A stretch of DNA of 64,000 bases, taken from contig NZ_FUIE01000084.1 of NCBI RefSeq assembly GCF_900163625.1, positions 23,488 through 87,487 of the forward strand. The letters run 5' to 3'. The stretch is from Brevundimonas diminuta 3F5N. Its GTDB lineage: Bacteria; Pseudomonadota; Alphaproteobacteria; Caulobacterales; Caulobacteraceae. Numbering within the stretch: the first letter of the stretch is position 1; each line of letters begins with the position of its first letter. The translations under genes were made by a program, and so were the position numbers. The notes below the pieces were generated by a model. The model was not told the origin of the DNA and did no database searches. It saw nothing but the letters and a program-made list of their open reading frames with translations. Below are positions 1-9,278 of this stretch, piece by piece.

Positions 1-312
1 GAAGCCGCCGTCGCGGGGCTGGAAGGGCTGTGCGCCGCACGGTCGGAGGCGTCGGCCGCCGAGGTCTATCGGCTGGCGTCGCGCATTCTGGATCTGGCGG
101 GTTTCTTCGACACCGGACCGCTGTTTGACGCAGCCTACAGCCTCGCCGACGTGTCGGACCGCATGGCGGCGGCCGACGCCTGGGACTGGCCGCCGGTTCA
201 GGTGCACGTTCAGGCTCTGCGGCTGATCCTCAAGGCCGGCTGCGAACGCAACGCGGCCACGGACCATCTGCTGGCCGGGCTGAAAGCCGTCGCGGCGAAG
301 ACGCGCGCCTGA
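1..312 (+). CDS. C-terminal part of an uncharacterised protein (5' end outside window)
   Basis: Reading frame 1 is open from the first base to a TGA at 310-312 and gives about 103 residues. I see a mostly helical, alanine-rich sequence with a conserved-looking segment (LASRILDLAGFFDTGPLFDA) followed by a second helix around QALRLILKAGCERNAATDHL. There is no membrane segment and no catalytic motif. Codon use with G/C third positions matches the neighbours, so the frame is very likely real. The gene is cut by the window edge, so domain assignment and start are impossible here. It converges on dadA with a palindromic repeat between the two stops. I do not recognise the family. Confidence 0.7.
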   Translation, partial: EAAVAGLEGLCAARSEASAAEVYRLASRILDLAGFFDTGPLFDAAYSLADVSDRMAAADAWDWPPVQVHVQALRLILKAGCERNAATDHLLAGLKAVAAKTRA

Positions 313-315
313 ATC

Positions 316-484
316 CCTTCTCCCCTTGAGGGAGAAGGTGGCTCGCGGAGCGAGACGGATGAGGGGTGTCGATGCGACGCCTGAAAATCAATGACCCAAG
401 GGGGCGCCGTGTTCGGATACTGAGGCGCTGACACCCCTCATCCGAGCGCCTCTGGCGCCCACCTTCTCCCTCAAGGGGAGAAGG
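316..484. repeat. Palindromic intergenic repeat, family A, copy 1
   Basis: Two 54-bp arms (316-369 and 431-484) are inverted copies of each other with only a few differences around a 61-bp centre. Each arm has nested hairpins: CCTTCTCCCC/GGGAGAAGG at the outside and a GCTCGCGGAGCG-type mini-palindrome further in, then GGATGAGGGGTGT. The element fills the gap between the stop of the upstream gene (312) and the stop of dadA (491), which converge. A second copy of the same length class lies at 57778-57948, also between convergent stops. This looks like a dispersed mobile palindrome rather than a coding region, and it may also act as a bidirectional terminator. Confidence 0.9.
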
Positions 485-490
485 AAGCCG

Positions 491-1744
491 TCAGCCGTAG
501 CGGGCGATGCCCAGGTCGGCGGTTTCGATGTCGGGGGTCTGGCCGCTGATCAGGTCGGCGATGACGCGGGCCGAGCCGCAGGCCATGGTCCAGCCCAGCG
601 TCCCGTGGCCGGTGTTCAGGAACAGGTTGTCCAGCTTGGTCTTGCCGATGACCGGGGTGCCGTCCGGCGTCATCGGGCGCAGGCCGGACCAGTAGCTGGC
701 TGCCTTCAGATCGCCCGCGCCGGGGAACAGCGAGCCGACCGAATGCTCCAGCGTGTTGCGGCGCTGTTCCGGCAGGACGTTGTTGTAGCCCGAGATTTCC
801 GCCATGCCGCCGACGCGGATGCGGTCGCCCAGGCGGGTGATCGCGACCTTGTAGCTCTCGTCCATGATGGTCGAGACGGGGGCGGCGGGCTCGTCGATGA
901 TCGGGGCGGTGATCGAATAGCCCTTCACCGGATAGACCGGCAGGGTCATGCCCAGCGGCTTGACCATCTGCGGCGAGTACGAACCCAGCGCCAGCACATA
1001 GGCGTCGGCCGTGACCACGCCCTTGTCGGTCTTCACGCCGGTGATGCGGCCGCTTTCGGCGATCAGGCCCTGAATGGTCGTGCCGTACTGGAAGGTCACG
1101 CCCTGCGCTGTCGCATGATCGGCCAGGGCGTTGGTGAATTTGAAGCAATCGCCGGTCTCGTCGCGCGGCAGGCGCAGGCCGCCGACGAACAGGTCGCGGG
1201 TGGCCTTCAGGCCCGGCTCGGCGCGGATGCAGCCGTCCTGGTCCAGCACCTCGAACGGGACGCCGCCTTCGCGCAGGACTTCGGTGTCCTTGTAGATGCC
1301 GTCCAACTGCTTTTGCGTGCGGAACAGTTGCAGCGTGCCCTGGGTGCGGTGGTCGTACTCAAGGCCCAGTTCTTCGTTCAGGGCGGTCTGCACCACCTGG
1401 CTGTAGTCCGCCAGGCGCACCATGCGCGCCTTGTTCAGCGCATAGCGGCTCGACGTGCAGTTCCGCAGCAGGGCCAGCAGCCAGCGCACGGTCGGGGCGT
1501 TGATCTGGGGGTGCAGGATCAGCGGGGCGTGGCGCATGAACAGCCACTTCACCGCCTTGGCCGGAATGCCGGGCGCGGCCCAGGGCGAGGAATAGCCGGG
1601 CGAGATCTCGCCGGCGTTGGCGAAGCTGGTCTCCAGCGCCGGGCCGCTCTGGCGGTCGATGACGGTCACCTCATGACCCTGGCGGGCCAGGTAGTGGGCG
1701 GTGGTCACGCCGATGACGCCGGCGCCGAGGATTGCGATCTTCAT
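491..1744 (-). CDS. dadA: D-amino acid dehydrogenase small subunit
   Basis: Flavoenzyme that oxidatively deaminates D-amino acids, chiefly D-alanine, to 2-oxo acids and passes electrons to the respiratory chain at the inner membrane. The 417-residue protein begins with a Rossmann FAD-binding stretch (GAGVIG at residues 7-12), followed by the family segment [20 protein letters not shown] and a C-terminal [13 protein letters not shown] that contacts FAD. Length agrees with the usual 416-434. The ATG at 1744 gives an intact N-terminal beta strand right before the FAD motif. The gene stands alone: the next minus-strand gene upstream starts 177 bp beyond an intervening promoter-sized gap, and no racemase gene (dadX) is adjacent. 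The 3' end abuts a palindromic repeat. Confidence 0.95.
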   Translation of the reverse strand: MKIAILGAGVIGVTTAHYLARQGHEVTVIDRQSGPALETSFANAGEISPGYSSPWAAPGIPAKAVKWLFMRHAPLILHPQINAPTVRWLLALLRNCTSSRYALNKARMVRLADYSQVVQTALNEELGLEYDHRTQGTLQLFRTQKQLDGIYKDTEVLREGGVPFEVLDQDGCIRAEPGLKATRDLFVGGLRLPRDETGDCFKFTNALADHATAQGVTFQYGTTIQGLIAESGRITGVKTDKGVVTADAYVLALGSYSPQMVKPLGMTLPVYPVKGYSITAPIIDEPAAPVSTIMDESYKVAITRLGDRIRVGGMAEISGYNNVLPEQRRNTLEHSVGSLFPGAGDLKAASYWSGLRPMTPDGTPVIGKTKLDNLFLNTGHGTLGWTMACGSARVIADLISGQTPDIETADLGIARYG

Positions 1745-1921
1745 GGGTCTTGACCTTACGCGAACCAGACGCGTGGCTCCCTAGACCAGATTTTGCGCCC
1801 GTCGCGCAAGTCGCAGTTTGTGTGCGCCGCAATATCGACAGGGTTGATAAGGACTGCCTGTGTTCGGCCGATCACGGTTGATTATTTGCTCGTTATATCG
1901 GTCAGGCGCGACAAGCTTGCT

Positions 1922-3613
1922 CTACGACGACCGGGTCGGGTCGGTCAGCGGCTCGCCGTAGTGGCGATCGCCGTGCAGATTGGCGGCCAGAGGCGCGGTG
2001 GTGCGCTCGATCATGCGGTGGACGACCGGCTTGTCCGGTCCCTGGTGCAGAGCGCGGATGCCCTCGTTGATCGAGGCGTCGGCGTGGGTGATCCGCTGGT
2101 TGTGGCGGATGTAGTCCAGCCAGGTCGGCGTCTGGTATTTCTCGACCCAGACTTGGGGCTCGGCCAGGTCGCGCATCAGGTGCCACTGGCGCGCGCCGTC
2201 GCGGCGGCGGATGCGGCGCCGCTCGTCCATCAGGGCCAGGAAGGCGTCGATGTCCTCCTCGCGGATGCGATAGGCGATGGTGACGACCACGGGGCCGCTG
2301 CGCGGCTCGATGGCCAGGGCGGTCTGCGGCTCGGTCCAGCGACGCAGCAGGTCCATGTTCAGATTGGCGGTCGAGGGCAGGGGCACTTTCAGGCCGATCA
2401 GCACGCACAGCACCAGCACGCCCGCCGAGATCCCCAGGGCGACGTCGACGCCATAGGTCTGGGCCAGGCTGCCCCACAGCCAGCTGCCGCCCGCCATGCC
2501 GCCAAAGGCCGCCATCTGATACAGCGCCAGCGCCCGCGCCACGACCCAGCGCGGCACCGACATCTGCACCGTGACGTTGAAGCTGGACAGCACCAGCACC
2601 CAGCCCGCGCCCGCCAGCATCAGCGCCGGCAGGGTGACGGCCAGCCAGGGGATGTAGGCCAGGCCCAGGGCGGCCGCGGCAAAGACCAGGGCGGCGACAC
2701 GGACGATGGTCTCGGTCTCGTATCTGGCGCGCAGCCGCCCGACGAACAGGGCGCCGCCGACCGCCCCGACCCCGAAGGCGCCGAGCAGCAGGCCGAAGAT
2801 CAGCGGGCCGCCGCCGCCCTCGCGCGCGACGACGGGCATCAGGGCCTGGACCGCGCTGGCGCCGATGCCGAACACCAGGGCGCGCAGCAGCACCGCCGTC
2901 ACGCGCGGCGACAGGAAGGCGTAACGCACGCCGCCCGCCATGGCCGCCAGCAGGCCTTCGCGCGGCAGGGTCTGCGCGGGCCGTTCGGGCTTCCAGCGGA
3001 ACAGCACGACCAGCAGGCCGACGTAGCTGAAGGCGTTGACGGCGAAGGCCGCCGCCGCGCCCGCCGCCGCCACGATCAGACCGCCGATGGCCGGGCCGAC
3101 GCTGCGGGCCATGTTGAAGCCCATGGAGTTCAGGGTCACGGCGCCGGCCAGATCCTCGCGCGGGACCATGTCGCCGACCGACGCCTGCCACGCCGGGCCG
3201 TTGAAGGCCGTGCCGCAGCCGATCAGGAAGGTGAAGGTCAGCAGCACCCACGGCGTGATCCACCCCATCCAGGTCATGGCCGCCAGACCGGCCGAAACCA
3301 GCAGCATGAAGGTCTGGGCCGCCAGCATGATCTTGCGCCGGTCCACCGTGTCGGCCAGCGCCCCGGCCGCCAGCGACAGCAGCATGATCGGCAGGGTGAC
3401 GGAGGCTTGCACCAGGGCGACCATCTGCGCCGAGGCGATGGAGGTCATCATCCACGCGGCGCCGACCGACTGGATCAGGCCGCCGAAGTTGGTGACCAGG
3501 CTGGTGATCCACACCGCCCGGAAGATCGGGTGCCGCAGCGGCGCCAGAGCCGAGGGGCGCTCCGGCGGGACGGACGGCGGATTGGAAGGAGAGGCGTCGG
3601 CGGTCGAACTCAT
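1922..3613 (-). CDS. MFS exporter (EntS/MFS_3 type) with C-terminal monooxygenase-like domain
   Basis: Predicted inner-membrane proton-driven exporter. Residues about 30-420 hold some twelve hydrophobic segments with the MFS loop [12 protein letters not shown] between TM2 and TM3. After TM12 a soluble tail of about 130 residues (from roughly residue 440; [20 protein letters not shown], then [20 protein letters not shown]) resembles the ferredoxin-like antibiotic-biosynthesis-monooxygenase fold that accompanies this MFS_3 subfamily. I placed the start at 3613 (MSSTADAS), preceded by GAGGGG about ten bases upstream; a longer frame to 3682 only adds arginine- and proline-rich sequence. The substrate cannot be read from sequence: EntS exports enterobactin, but no siderophore genes are nearby. 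It is divergent from trhO. Confidence 0.88.
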   Translation of the reverse strand: MSSTADASPSNPPSVPPERPSALAPLRHPIFRAVWITSLVTNFGGLIQSVGAAWMMTSIASAQMVALVQASVTLPIMLLSLAAGALADTVDRRKIMLAAQTFMLLVSAGLAAMTWMGWITPWVLLTFTFLIGCGTAFNGPAWQASVGDMVPREDLAGAVTLNSMGFNMARSVGPAIGGLIVAAAGAAAAFAVNAFSYVGLLVVLFRWKPERPAQTLPREGLLAAMAGGVRYAFLSPRVTAVLLRALVFGIGASAVQALMPVVAREGGGGPLIFGLLLGAFGVGAVGGALFVGRLRARYETETIVRVAALVFAAAALGLAYIPWLAVTLPALMLAGAGWVLVLSSFNVTVQMSVPRWVVARALALYQMAAFGGMAGGSWLWGSLAQTYGVDVALGISAGVLVLCVLIGLKVPLPSTANLNMDLLRRWTEPQTALAIEPRSGPVVVTIAYRIREEDIDAFLALMDERRRIRRRDGARQWHLMRDLAEPQVWVEKYQTPTWLDYIRHNQRITHADASINEGIRALHQGPDKPVVHRMIERTTAPLAANLHGDRHYGEPLTDPTRSS

Positions 3614-3777
3614 GCGGGGCGGCCCCTCGCATGGACGATACGGAACAGGCGGGAACCGACGACGACCATGCGGGCAGTCCACACGGCTTCGGCGGGGGAA
3701 GCAAGACGCGAAGCGGTCACTCTGAGTTCCGGATTATTGGCGTCGCGGGGGCGGCGTCGGGACGCTATAGGAAGGCC

Positions 3778-4740
3778 GTGACCGTCCCAGCCGTTCCCCC
3801 GATGTCGCCCTTGGCCCCCTTCACCGTCGCCGCCCTGTATCGTTTCGCGCCTGTGGCCGATCCGGCGGCGCTGCGCCTGCATCTGCTGGATCTGTGCGGG
3901 ACCGAGGTGCGCGGCACGCTTCTGGTGGCGCATGAGGGGATCAACGGCACCATCGCCGGGCCTGAGGGCGCCGTCGCCCGCGTGATCGACGGCGTGCGCG
4001 CCTTGCCGGGCTTTGAGCGGCTGGAGCTGAAGTATTCGACGGCGCAGGCCATGCCCTTTCACCGCATGAAGGTGCGGGTGAAGGCCGAGATCGTCACCAT
4101 GGGCCAGCCCGATATCGACCCGGTCGAGGGCGTGGGGACCTATGTCTCGGCTCAGGACTGGAACGCCCTGATCGCCGATCCGGACACCGTCATCATCGAC
4201 ACCCGCAACGACTATGAGGGCGAGATCGGCGCGTTTGCGGGCGCGATCCAGCCCAACACCCGCACCTTCCGCGAGTTCGCCGACTGGTTCAGGACCGAGG
4301 GCCGCGCCCTGCTGGACCGTCCGACGCCGCCCAAGGTCGCCATGTACTGCACCGGCGGCATCCGCTGCGAAAAGGCCACCGCCTTTCTGAAGGCCGAGGG
4401 GGTGCGCGACGTGCATCACCTTGAGGGCGGCATTCTGAAATATCTGGAGACGGTGCCGGAGCCGGAAAGCCTGTGGCGCGGCGAATGCTTCGTCTTCGAT
4501 GAGCGGGTGGCCGTGGGGCACGGCCTGATCGAGGGCGACCATAGCCTGTGCCGGGCCTGCCGCATGCCGGTCAGCCCCGAGGGGCGTCGCTCGCCCCGCT
4601 ATGTCGAGGGCGTGTCCTGCGACCGCTGCTGGGACGACCGCGATACGGCCCAGCGCGAGGGTTACGCTGAGCGGCAGAAGCAGATGGAGATCGCCCGAAC
4701 CAGGGGTGTGGCGCATGTGGGGGCGACGCAGAAGGGTTAA
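3778..4740 (+). CDS. trhO: tRNA uridine(34) hydroxylase, rhodanese family
   Basis: TrhO (YceA) hydroxylates U34 of tRNAs to 5-hydroxyuridine using molecular oxygen. The protein has the N-terminal acylphosphatase-like half ([16 protein letters not shown]), then a rhodanese domain with the conserved Cys loop [11 protein letters not shown] (Cys about residue 191) and a C-terminal cysteine cluster ([15 protein letters not shown]). Start choice: GTG at 3778 follows AGGAAG closely; ATG at 3802 is the alternative. Reading further upstream to 3631 would overlap the divergent MFS promoter and add low-complexity sequence. From GTG the length is 320 residues, in the range of alphaproteobacterial TrhO. 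Its 3' side holds a palindromic repeat, so it is probably monocistronic. Confidence 0.9.
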   Translation: MTVPAVPPMSPLAPFTVAALYRFAPVADPAALRLHLLDLCGTEVRGTLLVAHEGINGTIAGPEGAVARVIDGVRALPGFERLELKYSTAQAMPFHRMKVRVKAEIVTMGQPDIDPVEGVGTYVSAQDWNALIADPDTVIIDTRNDYEGEIGAFAGAIQPNTRTFREFADWFRTEGRALLDRPTPPKVAMYCTGGIRCEKATAFLKAEGVRDVHHLEGGILKYLETVPEPESLWRGECFVFDERVAVGHGLIEGDHSLCRACRMPVSPEGRRSPRYVEGVSCDRCWDDRDTAQREGYAERQKQMEIARTRGVAHVGATQKG

Positions 4741-4763
4741 GAGGCGCTTCTCTCTCTTCTCCG

Positions 4764-4896
4764 CCGTCATCCTCGGGCTTGACCCGAGGATCCAGCCTTG
4801 CCTCAAGCTGTCGTCGTATCGTGGCGCGCATTGATCGATCCCACATCGGCTAACCGGCGCGGGTCTGGATCCTCGGGTCAAGCCCGAGGATGACGG
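4764..4896. repeat. Palindromic intergenic repeat, family C (perfect 32-bp arms)
   Basis: The arms 4764-4795 and 4865-4896 are perfect reverse complements over 32 bp, separated by 69 bp of less GC-rich DNA. Each arm is itself a hairpin (ATCCTCGGG CTTGA CCCGAGGAT). The nested palindrome pattern, CGTCATCC at the outer end and ATCCAG at the inner end, is of the kind dispersed in many alphaproteobacterial genomes. It sits between trhO and the aidB-like gene (both plus strand). Short frames reading through it on either strand are products of the repeat. Confidence 0.9.
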
Positions 4897-5007
4897 CATG
4901 TGTGGCGGTGGGGGGGGCGTATGTGGCGACGGACCAGTTGGATAGGGTCGCGGGCGGCGCCTGCCCATGTCATCCTCCCGGCCTCGCTTCAGTCAGGAGG
5001 CTCGCCC

Positions 5008-6624
5008 ATGTCCGCCTTTCGTCCCGTCGAGCGTCTCGACACCCATGAGGTGGTCAATCAGGTTCCGCCGCTGGAGGACGTCGACCTGTTCGCCGGCGAC
5101 AAGGCCCTGCATGACGCCGTACGCCATTGGGGCGGGGCGGGGCATGTCGAGCGACTGACCGATCTGGGCCGTCGCTGCGGCTCGGCCGAGGTGATCGATT
5201 GGGGCGTTCAGGCCAATCGGGTGACGCCGGTGCTGGACACCCACGACCGCTATGGCCGGCGTATCGACGAGGTGACGTTTCATCCCGCCTATCATCAACT
5301 GATGGATCTGGGGCTGGGCGCAGGCTTCGCCGCCGGCGCCTGGGGCGGGACGCCGAACGGACACCTGCTTCATGCTGCGATCCTGTTTCTGACGGGACAG
5401 GCGGACTCGGGGACCAGTTGCCCCATGACCATGACCTACGCCTCGGTCGCAGCGCTTCAGGCCGATCCGGCGGCGGGCGAGCCGTGGATCAGGGGCGTGC
5501 TGTCCGGCCGCTACGACCCGGCCGTGCGCCCGGCGGAGGACAAGGCGGGCGTGACGCTGGGCATGGCCATGACCGAGAAGCAGGGCGCCTCGGACGTGCG
5601 CGCCAACACCACCCGCGCCGAGCCGGTCGGCGAGGACGGCTGGTATAGTCTGACCGGGCACAAGTGGTTCTGTTCGGCGCCGATGTGCGACGCCTTCCTG
5701 ACGCTGGCCTATGCGCCGGGCGGGCTGACCTGCTTCATCCTGCCGCGTTGGCTGCCGGACGGGACGCGCAATGCGGGCTTCCGCGTCATGCGGCTGAAGG
5801 ACAAGATGGGCGACCGTTCCAACGCCTCGTCCGAGGTCGAGTATCATGGCGCCCTGGCCCAGCGGCTGGGTGAAGAGGGGCGGGGCGTCGCCACCATCAT
5901 CCGCATGGTCCAGCACACGCGGCTGGACTGTGTGGTCGGCTCGGCGCTGCAGATGCGCGGGGCGCTGGCGCAGGCGGTGTGGCACGCCGCCCACCGCACC
6001 GTCTTCCAGAAGCGGCTGATCGACCAGCCGATGATGGCCGCCGTCCTGGCTGATCTGGCGGTCGAGAGCGAGGCGGCGACGGCGCTGTCGATGCGGCTGG
6101 CGGCGACCTTCGACGCCGACGACGCCGTGGGCCGCCTGCTGACGCCGGTGGCCAAATACTGGGTCTGTAAGCGCGCGCCGGGCATGGTCTATGAGGCGAT
6201 GGAGGCGCTGGGCGGCGCCGGATATGTCGAGACCGGGCCGATGCCGCGCCTGTTCCGCCAGTCGCCGCTGAACGCCATCTGGGAAGGCTCGGGCAATGTC
6301 ATCGCGCTGGACGTGCTGCGCGCGGCGGGACGCGAGCCGGATGCGGTCGAGGCCCTGCGCGACTGGCTGGCGTCGCAGGCCGGGAAGTCCGCCGATTACG
6401 ACCGCTTCATCGCCGGGTTGGACGTGGCGACGAACGAGGCGGGGGCGCGGCTTGCGGTCGAACGTCTGGCGCTGGCGGCCCAGGCGGCGGCCTTGCTGGA
6501 GATGGACAGCCCCTCGGCCGAGGCCTTCATCGCGCTTCGTCTGCGCCCGCGCGGCATGGCCTACGGGGCCTATGAGGCGCAGGTGGATCAACGGGCGGTG
6601 CTGGAACGGGCGATGCCTGCCTGA
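5008..6624 (+). CDS. aidB: Acyl-CoA dehydrogenase, AidB-like
   Basis: FAD-dependent acyl-CoA dehydrogenase fold, AidB branch. The 538-residue length matches E. coli AidB (541) rather than ordinary acyl-CoA dehydrogenases (about 380). Visible motifs: CPMTMTYAS, MTEKQGASDVRANTT (flavin-contact region), GHKWFCSAPMCDAFL, LKDKMGDRSNASSEVEYHGA, EALGGAGYVE, and NAIWEGSGNVIALDVLRA, the C-terminal signature of the AidB/isovaleryl group. The start ATG 5008 has a clear Shine-Dalgarno CAGGAGG at 4994-5000. In E. coli AidB belongs to the adaptive response to alkylation and binds DNA; whether this homologue does is inference, since no ada or alkB gene is adjacent. Function as a fatty-acid enzyme remains possible. 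Confidence 0.85.
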   Translation: MSAFRPVERLDTHEVVNQVPPLEDVDLFAGDKALHDAVRHWGGAGHVERLTDLGRRCGSAEVIDWGVQANRVTPVLDTHDRYGRRIDEVTFHPAYHQLMDLGLGAGFAAGAWGGTPNGHLLHAAILFLTGQADSGTSCPMTMTYASVAALQADPAAGEPWIRGVLSGRYDPAVRPAEDKAGVTLGMAMTEKQGASDVRANTTRAEPVGEDGWYSLTGHKWFCSAPMCDAFLTLAYAPGGLTCFILPRWLPDGTRNAGFRVMRLKDKMGDRSNASSEVEYHGALAQRLGEEGRGVATIIRMVQHTRLDCVVGSALQMRGALAQAVWHAAHRTVFQKRLIDQPMMAAVLADLAVESEAATALSMRLAATFDADDAVGRLLTPVAKYWVCKRAPGMVYEAMEALGGAGYVETGPMPRLFRQSPLNAIWEGSGNVIALDVLRAAGREPDAVEALRDWLASQAGKSADYDRFIAGLDVATNEAGARLAVERLALAAQAAALLEMDSPSAEAFIALRLRPRGMAYGAYEAQVDQRAVLERAMPA

Positions 6625-6654
6625 GCGTCGAGAAAAAAGAGCGCCGGATAGGAC

Positions 6655-6685
6655 GAAGGCCTCGCGGGGGCTCCGCGAGGCCTTC
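6655..6685 (-). terminator. Hairpin downstream of tRNA-Ala copy 1
   Basis: Perfect 13-bp stem (6655-6667 with 6673-6685) and a 5-nt loop, starting only two bases after the tRNA 3' end on the minus strand. A T-run on that strand appears about 20 bases further on (complement of 6632-6637), so termination or processing at this hairpin is likely. The same hairpin is repeated with one mismatch after the second tRNA. It may also stop aidB transcripts from the other side. Confidence 0.65.
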
Positions 6686-6687
6686 GG

Positions 6688-6763
<76 letters not shown>

Positions 6764-6822
6764 AGGCCGTATCGGCTTGGTCATGTCGTCGACCGGATCA
6801 GACCGAGGCGTCTGGAAAGGAC

Positions 6823-6853
6823 GAAGGCCCCGCGGGCGTTCCGCGAGGCCTTC
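6823..6853 (-). terminator. Hairpin downstream of tRNA-Ala copy 2
   Basis: 13-bp stem with a single mismatch (6823-6835 with 6841-6853), 5-nt loop, two bases after the tRNA 3' end. It is the duplicate of the hairpin at 6655-6685, which shows that tRNA and hairpin were copied as one unit. No T-run follows directly, so it may serve 3'-end processing as much as termination. Confidence 0.5.
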
Positions 6854-6855
6854 GA

Positions 6856-6931
<76 letters not shown>

Positions 6932-7062
6932 GAACCTTTCGGTCGGTCCCGCCGGGGAGAGAATGTCGCCCCCCGGCGAGGCGCGGAAACTAGGTCAGGC
7001 CGTTTTGAAGATCAAGCGGGTCTGACACATTTTTTTCCGCTTATTTTTCCGAACCTTGACCC

Positions 7063-7524
7063 TTAGTCGTCGTCACGCGACGGCTTGGCCAGCTCTTCGT
7101 CGAGGTCATCGTCGTCTTCGTCTTCGATGAAGGGCACGGAATCATCGTCGTCGTCGTCCAGGACGTCGTCATCGTCGTCGCCGTCCGATGAACCCATGCC
7201 GGCGTCGTCCGCACCCGGTTCGCCGTCGTCGTCGTCCGGCGTCAGGATCGGCTCGTGGCCTTCCTGATCGATTTCGGGGGTGGAGCCTTCGGCGTCCTCT
7301 TCGTCCTCGTCGGCGTCGGCGGACTTGTCGGCGACCTGATCTTCGGCCTCCTCGTCAGCGGCGTAGCCGGCGCCGCGACGCACGCGGCGGCTGCGGACGG
7401 CTTCTTCCATCGGATCGAACTCGGTGTCGCACTTGGGGCAATGAGCCGGGCGACGGTTCAGATCGTAGAATTTGGCCTGGCAGTTCGGGCAGACCTGCTT
7501 TTGGCCCAGTTCGGGATTGGCCAC
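7063..7524 (-). CDS. TIGR02300 family protein (FYDLN acid protein)
   Basis: 153-residue protein with a short zinc-ribbon-like N-terminus: CPNCQAKFYDLNRRPAHCPKC gives two CxxC pairs at about residues 12-15 and 29-32 around the FYDLN signature. The rest is an extremely acidic, presumably disordered tail of Asp/Glu runs (for example DDDDDVLDDDDDD). Conserved in Alphaproteobacteria; its function is not established. It is divergent from aroA, the usual neighbourhood for this family. The acidic low-complexity tail makes the opposite strand read as serine runs, which are not genes. The start ATG 7524 sits close to the divergent aroA promoter region. Confidence 0.88.
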   Translation of the reverse strand: MANPELGQKQVCPNCQAKFYDLNRRPAHCPKCDTEFDPMEEAVRSRRVRRGAGYAADEEAEDQVADKSADADEDEEDAEGSTPEIDQEGHEPILTPDDDDGEPGADDAGMGSSDGDDDDDVLDDDDDDSVPFIEDEDDDDLDEELAKPSRDDD

Positions 7525-7657
7525 GTGATTAGACCTTCGGCGGGTTTAAGGGAAAATTGGAAATCGGGCGGCTCCCTTGCCACCGGCGGGGGCCGCTGTC
7601 AAAAGCCTTCTTTTCCGCGCCTGCGCGGCTTTCCTGACATTCGGAGCCTGCATCAGG

Positions 7658-8995
7658 GTGAGCACTCCCCAGACCTTCACCGCGTCCGGCGTTTTCGACC
7701 TCGACTCCGGCCTTCGGGGCGTGGTTCGCGCGCCCGGCGACAAGTCGATGTCGCACCGGGCTCTGATCTTCGGCGGCATGGCCGAGGGCGTCACGGAAAT
7801 CGAAGGCCTTCTGGAAGGCGACGACATCCTGGCCACCGGCCGCGCCATGCAGGCGCTGGGCGCCTCGGTCGAGCGGATCGGCGAGGGGCGCTGGCGGGTC
7901 GAGGGGCGCGGGCCGTTGCGCTCGCCCGCGACCGTCATCGACTGCGGCAACGCCGGGACGGGCGTGCGCCTGCTGATGGGCGCGGTCGCGGGCTATGATC
8001 TGACGGCGACGTTCGACGGCGACGCCTCCCTGCGCAAACGGCCGATGAAGCGCGTCACCGGGCCGCTGGCCGACATGGGCGCGCGCTTTGACTGGAACGC
8101 GGCCGAGGACCGGGTGCCTCTGACCCTGCACGGCGGCGGGCTGAAGGGCGTGACCTTCGTTCAGAGCGTGGCCTCGGCCCAGATCAAGTCGGCGATCCTG
8201 CTGGCCGGGCTGAACGCGGCGGGCGAAACCGTCGTGGTCGAGCCGGAAAAGAGCCGCGACCACACCGAACGGATGCTGCGCGCCTTCGGTATTGAGATTG
8301 AGGTGAGCGAGGAGGGCGCCGGATGGCGCATCCGTCTGCCGGGCGGTCAGACGCTGAAGGGAACGCACGTCGCCGTGCCGGGCGATCCGTCCTCGGCGGC
8401 CTTCCCCCTGGCGGCGGCCCTGGTGGTTCCGGGCTCCGAGGTGACGGTCGAAGGGGTGATGCTCAATCCCCTGCGCACCGGCCTGTTCCAGACCTGGATC
8501 GACATGGGTGCGGACCTGACCATCGCCAACCGCCGCATGGCCGGCGGCGAGGAGGTCGGCGACATCACCGCCCGTCATTCGGCGTTGAAGGGCATCGTGG
8601 TCCCGGAAGATCGCGCCGCCTCCATGATCGACGAATACCCGATCCTGGCCGTGACCGCCGCCTTTGCTGAGGGCGAGACCGTCATGCGCGGCATCGGTGA
8701 GATGCGCGTCAAGGAAAGCGACCGCATCGCCCTGATGGCGGCGGGCCTGACGGCCTGCGGCGTCCAGGTCGAGGAGGAGCTGGAGGGCTTCATCGTCACG
8801 GGAGGGCGCGTGAAGGGCGGCGCGACCGTCGACACCGCCCACGATCACCGCATCGCCATGAGCCATCTGGTGCTGGGTCTGGCCGCCGAACAGCCTGTCT
8901 CGGTCCGCGACCCCGAGATGATCGCCACCAGCTTCCCCGGGTTCGTCGAACTGATGAACGGACTGGGGGCGGACATTCAGACGAACCGTGACTGA
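7658..8995 (+). CDS. aroA: 3-phosphoshikimate 1-carboxyvinyltransferase (EPSP synthase), class II-like
   Basis: Sixth step of the shikimate pathway: joins PEP to shikimate-3-phosphate. Motifs: PGDKSMSHR (residues 26-34, Lys29 in the active site), GNAGTGVR at 97-104, [27 protein letters not shown] and [26 protein letters not shown] and the overall spacing resemble the class II (CP4-type) enzymes of Alphaproteobacteria. I use GTG 7658, with GGAG 12 bases upstream, giving 445 residues; the frame extends to 7577 but that part is unlike the family. It heads a run aroA, two small membrane-protein genes, cmk, rpsA, and overlaps the next gene by 8 bp, so co-transcription is expected. Confidence 0.95.
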   Translation: MSTPQTFTASGVFDLDSGLRGVVRAPGDKSMSHRALIFGGMAEGVTEIEGLLEGDDILATGRAMQALGASVERIGEGRWRVEGRGPLRSPATVIDCGNAGTGVRLLMGAVAGYDLTATFDGDASLRKRPMKRVTGPLADMGARFDWNAAEDRVPLTLHGGGLKGVTFVQSVASAQIKSAILLAGLNAAGETVVVEPEKSRDHTERMLRAFGIEIEVSEEGAGWRIRLPGGQTLKGTHVAVPGDPSSAAFPLAAALVVPGSEVTVEGVMLNPLRTGLFQTWIDMGADLTIANRRMAGGEEVGDITARHSALKGIVVPEDRAASMIDEYPILAVTAAFAEGETVMRGIGEMRVKESDRIALMAAGLTACGVQVEEELEGFIVTGGRVKGGATVDTAHDHRIAMSHLVLGLAAEQPVSVRDPEMIATSFPGFVELMNGLGADIQTNRD

Positions 8996-9278
8996 AATCG
9001 CCCGGAAGTCAGGCTTCTGGTCCGGCGTCCAGTTGATGCTCATCGCCGTCTTCGTCGGCTGGTGCAGCTATAAGGGCGGGTCGGAGATTTGGCGTGCGCT
9101 TGAGACGGGGCTGCTGCGCCACGGCAAGGGGCCGGACGTGGCGCTCAGCGACAGGCCGCTTGTCTTCTGGGCGTTGAACGGCTTCTACGGGCTCTCGGTT
9201 CTGGCGGGCGGCGGTTTCGCTGTCTTCTGCCTGGCGTTGGCCTTTCAGGAAATGCGGAAGCGGGGCGCGCGGCGATGA
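8988..9278 (+). CDS. Small two-TM membrane protein of unknown function
   Basis: 96 residues starting at GTG 8988, inside the last codons of aroA (8-bp overlap), and ending with a 4-bp ATGA overlap with the next gene. I see two hydrophobic segments ([17 protein letters not shown] near residues 14-30 and [19 protein letters not shown] near 68-86) and a basic C-terminus (EMRKRGARR). The tight overlaps show translational coupling within the aroA-cmk operon. I do not recognise the family; aroA and cmk are usually adjacent, so this pair of genes looks like a lineage-specific insertion. Confidence 0.72.
   Translation: MTEIARKSGFWSGVQLMLIAVFVGWCSYKGGSEIWRALETGLLRHGKGPDVALSDRPLVFWALNGFYGLSVLAGGGFAVFCLALAFQEMRKRGARR

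Noticed and set aside
605..1753. 382-codon plus-strand frame opposite dadA
   Set aside because: It is antisense to a clear dadA gene, and its Gln/Arg/His/Ala-rich translation is what the GC-skewed codon positions of the real gene give on the other strand. No family motif.
1793..3781. 662-codon plus-strand frame opposite the MFS gene
   Set aside because: Antisense to a recognisable MFS transporter; repeated Asp/His/Gln/Arg pattern without structure.
4571..4846. Short frames crossing the palindrome at 4764-4896
   Set aside because: They arise from the repeat arms and the end of trhO; similar frames appear wherever such repeats occur.
7085..7267. Serine-rich plus-strand frame in the TIGR02300 gene
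   Set aside because: It is the complement of the Asp/Glu codon runs of the acidic tail on the minus strand.
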